A DNA stretch of 64,000 nucleotides from Numida meleagris (taxonomy: Eukaryota > Chordata > Aves > Galliformes > Numididae), in assembly GCF_002078875.1 (NCBI RefSeq), contig NC_034413.1, positions 60,384,433 to 60,448,432 of the forward strand, given 5' to 3'. Below are positions 61,182 through 64,000 of the stretch, piece after piece. The translations under genes were made by a program, and so were the position numbers. Numbering within the stretch: the stretch's first letter is position 1; every line of letters begins with the position of its first letter. The notes below the pieces were generated by a model, which searched no databases, had not been told where the DNA came from, and saw only the letters and a program-made list of their open reading frames with translations.

Positions 61182-64000
61182 CTAGAACACATAGTAAGAA
61201 ACCAATATTAATGAATATTAACGTTAAATCAGTACCACCTGAAGTAGATCTAGCTTTGTTTAAACATTTCTGAAGTCACACTTCCGAAAACTCATATGTA
61301 ACTCTAGGCAAAGCCTTAACTGTATTCCAGCTCAGGTGCTTGGTGCCAAAACTCTTAATTTACAATATATTGAAAAACACAAGTTCTGGTTTTGCTGCAA
61401 TGCAAACTGTCAAAGAGTGTAAAAGTTTTGCTTGTTTTATCGTGCCAATAAAAAGAGAGCGATCGGGTAACATTTCCTGCATTCTATGGATGCAATTAGA
61501 TATTTTCCACAATTACTATGAAACCAGAGCAACTACTAAAATGCACATCAATTGCTCAGGTAACAGCCATTTAGATCATGATTGCAGGTACCCCTTTTCC
61601 ATAAATACGTTAATTCTACATTGCACCTATATATATAGCCAGAATTTGCCAGTAGTCTATAATAGTTATATGTTAGCTTGTAGGAAACACAAGATACTTT
61701 TTTTCAGTAGATCTGTTTAAGTTTTAAAGTGGCACAAAGACAATGGTCTGCCTATGAGTTAGATGCGGAGAAAAAGTACTTGTGGTAATGCCAAAGCAAG
61801 CTGACAGCTTCATTCAGGATGAGACTGCATTGTCTCAAAATATTCTCTTCACTTAATGCAGATTACTGTTTTCTGAATGAAGCTCTATTTATTACTCTAA
61901 TTAAATTTCTTTGTGTGCAAGGGTTACGTGGAGACAGCACGTGTAAGCAATCTGCTTTTCCAGAATCTTGCTGTCCCGATGTGACAATGCAAGAACCAAA
62001 CTGACAAGCAGTGGAAGGTCATTTCCTTATGAGATTTGTTGGTCTTGTGCTATTCAAAAGATCATACCGGGGAGCCCAGGCCACAGGAAGTTGTAAGAAA
62101 CAATGAGGATAACTAAGTGTCATACCACTTTGTATGCACATCTTTCTGGATACGTAAATCACCACTAACATAAGATCTTTCCATCCAGAATACTAAAGAA
62201 AACCTAGCTACATTAATGCTTTAAATTAAACTTGTTATGCCAGAACAGAAGATGTATCAGGTTTCATTAGAAGACAGGCTTTCCCCTTAGACTAATGACC
62301 TAGATGATGTTTACCACGATGCCGTGAGAACAGATGAAGAAATCTGGAGTACAGGCACCAGAACAACCCTGAACTCAGGTGTGAGCAGACCAAAAGCAAG
62401 CTGAAAGGAAATATAATCTAAAGAACTAAAACCAGTATCAAATTTAAAAAAAAAAAACCCTGAAAGGGTGTAGTTTCTGGGAAAGGTTTATAAACTATTC
62501 ACTATCAAAGCCAAGGAAACCTGCTAGCTCAAGAGACTACTGACAGCAGTACAGTTCATACACGGCAACCAGCAGGAATGAAAACAGCAGCACTTCTGCT
62601 AAGAGTTACTACAGGGGCAGTCTGTCACCCCAATCTTCGCAGCATTTCCTGCCTTGGAACAATCATTCACAGCATTCAAAGCTATGGTGATAATCCTCAT
62701 GCACCTTTTGTGGTAAAATCAAAATCTCACCCAAATTTTTCATGCAAATATATTAGGTGTCAGAACTTTTTCCAGAAAGTTTGCTAAAATAAGGAAAAAT
62801 GACGTCATTCATGTGGGAAGAATCTTTTAAAATACTTGTGAATGGACCACATAAAAACCCGTTGCTCACCTAGGGACTCCACCATATTTAAAACCTGTAG
62901 CACTTCCCACCTCAGGACTGCATCACATCATGTAAAGTGCTGGAATATTTTTATGATGGCAAGAGAATGACCTTCCCAGGCTAGCTCTCAGTACATATTT
63001 ATCCAGACTGTTAATGAAGACTGACAAACATTTTCAGGCACTATAAAGATCTTTTAAAACCAAAACAACTGCACAAATACAAGCAGGTAGGGGCTAAACT
63101 ATACAACAACCACTTACAAATCTAGCCATAATTTAACTTGATAATCATAACATGAAAATAAAAATGTCATAGCTATTAGTAAAAGCTATCTTCAAAGGAG
63201 TCAGAAGAAACAACTTATTTCCAAATACATTCTCCATAAACCAATGGCAAAGAGCCTGTGGCGGAGGAGTCAGTTAATGTGATTTACTCTATAGTTAATG
63301 TGACACGTGGCCATGTGAAGTTTCCCCAAGACTATTGTGTAATTCTGTTTTTATGTGTGACATGCCAAAGGTGTTTGAAGAGTTTACTCAGCTTTCAACA
63401 AGGGGAAAACATCCCTCTCCTAGCACAGTTTCAGAGTTGGCACATCTACTTCATTGCCTTAATAAACTTCCCTCTGTATTACAAATTACACCATTTATAG
63501 AAGACTCAAGCTTTTGATATTTTTCAAGAGTTACAAATAATTATACTTGATGTGTTAGAAAGAGTCACAAGTAATTATGCCTAACGCAGCCTTCACAAAG
63601 AGTCAAAGTATACCCAACACAGGGAACACCATTTGATCTCATCTTTTTGAAACAGACACACCCGGAGATTTTAGAATTAACGCAGTCAGTGTTTGCTTCC
63701 AAGTTGCTGAGAAAAAAGAATATTGAAGGTTCAAATGGACTAATGTAAAAATGGTACCACCCTTGGAACGCATTTACATTACCATCGTTGTGGGAAATCT
63801 CACTGTGCTGCAACAAGATAGTATGCTTGAGTACTATCTATGTTATTACTAAAAATTTCACACAAGCAATAGTGATGACAGCGGAATCTCTTCTGAAAGT
63901 AATTAAGTCCCACATTGTGGAGACAAAGCTTTCATCGCTATGAAAAGCAATATCTGTGTACATGAGGCAAGTACATACTTCTGACTATAGCCATCCCCCA
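61182..64000 (-). other. CLASP1: CLASP1 intron upstream of W1, partial
   Basis: The next upstream coding exon, expected to encode the TOG3 start (human EVLNHCASSNWSERKEGL region), was not found here, so the intron continues past the window. The sequence is AT-rich with no named feature. Confidence 0.8.

Larger units (their letters stand above)
17520..64000 (-). other. CLASP1: CLASP1 gene, 3' part (14 coding exons and 3'UTR)
   Basis: CLASP1 (cytoplasmic linker associated protein 1) binds microtubule plus ends through TOG domains and EB1-type motifs. It promotes rescue and suppresses catastrophe, acting at the cell cortex, Golgi, kinetochore and spindle midzone. The window holds the last 14 coding exons, 1948 bases of coding sequence giving 648 residues plus the stop, out of roughly 1540 in the human protein. 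Assignment to CLASP1 and not its paralogue CLASP2 rests on diagnostic stretches: ASTLASSIHPEQC (CLASP2 has ASVLATSISPEQC), FELNTPEF (FQLNTPEF), and the ending TTNSNSSSSSDVSTHS (CLASP2 ends GGADPTTDVSGQS). Every junction has GT and AG and keeps frame. Exons upstream of the one at 61118-61181, including those for TOG1, TOG2 and the SxIP region, lie beyond the right edge. Confidence 0.96.

Noticed and set aside
21532..64000. U4atac snRNA gene, which lies in a CLASP1 intron in human
   Set aside because: I looked for its start and the Sm-site region on both strands in the visible introns and saw nothing similar. In human it is in a more 5' intron, so it is probably beyond the right edge.
61182..64000. 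The CLASP1 exon upstream of W1
   Set aside because: No minus-strand frame resembles the expected TOG3 start. The open frames there carry no family motif.
1..64000. CRISPR arrays, bacterial operons, proviruses or toxin systems
   Set aside because: The sequence is eukaryotic throughout. No spaced direct repeats, ribosome-binding-site-led gene strings, paired long terminal repeats or retroviral frames were seen.

Overview
This is a vertebrate nuclear window, almost certainly from a bird. The genes have introns and GT-AG junctions. The clearest interspersed repeats are CR1-type LINE fragments with the avian 3' tail, alongside a few old palindromic amniote repeats. Repeat density is low and the introns are compact. 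I cannot fix the species; a galliform is plausible but unproven.

Two protein-coding genes are present, both on the minus strand, so transcription runs from high to low coordinates. At the left edge lies the 5' part of TFCP2L1, a CP2/grainyhead-family transcription factor: coding exon 1 (5237-5298) sits in a CpG-rich promoter region and exon 2 at 2380-2531, with the rest beyond base 1. From about 17520 to the right edge is the 3' part of CLASP1, the microtubule plus-end-binding TOG-domain protein. Fourteen consecutive coding exons (61181 down to 21445) encode the last 648 residues: the end of the third TOG domain, a serine-rich linker with a probable cassette exon, and the C-terminal CLIP-interacting domain. 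A long 3'UTR follows, with a single AATAAA at 17543-17538. All fourteen exons join in frame with GT and AG at the junctions, so this is an intact gene and not a pseudogene.

Layout: 1-5416 TFCP2L1 5' end; 5030-5600 CpG island with GC boxes and a TATA-like element; 5600-17520 intergenic, with CR1 pieces and several AT-rich, homeodomain-site-like blocks that are enhancer candidates; 17520-21444 CLASP1 3'UTR; 21445-61181 CLASP1 exons and introns; 61182-64000 more CLASP1 intron. The gene order and shared orientation (CLASP1 upstream, TFCP2L1 downstream) match the human 2q14 arrangement as I remember it.

I found no bacterial features, no CRISPR array, no complete mobile element, no retroviral provirus, no convincing tRNA or snRNA gene, and no evidence for a new biological system. 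The points worth a second look are regulatory and splicing-related. Gene assignments rest on remembered human protein sequences, not on a search.
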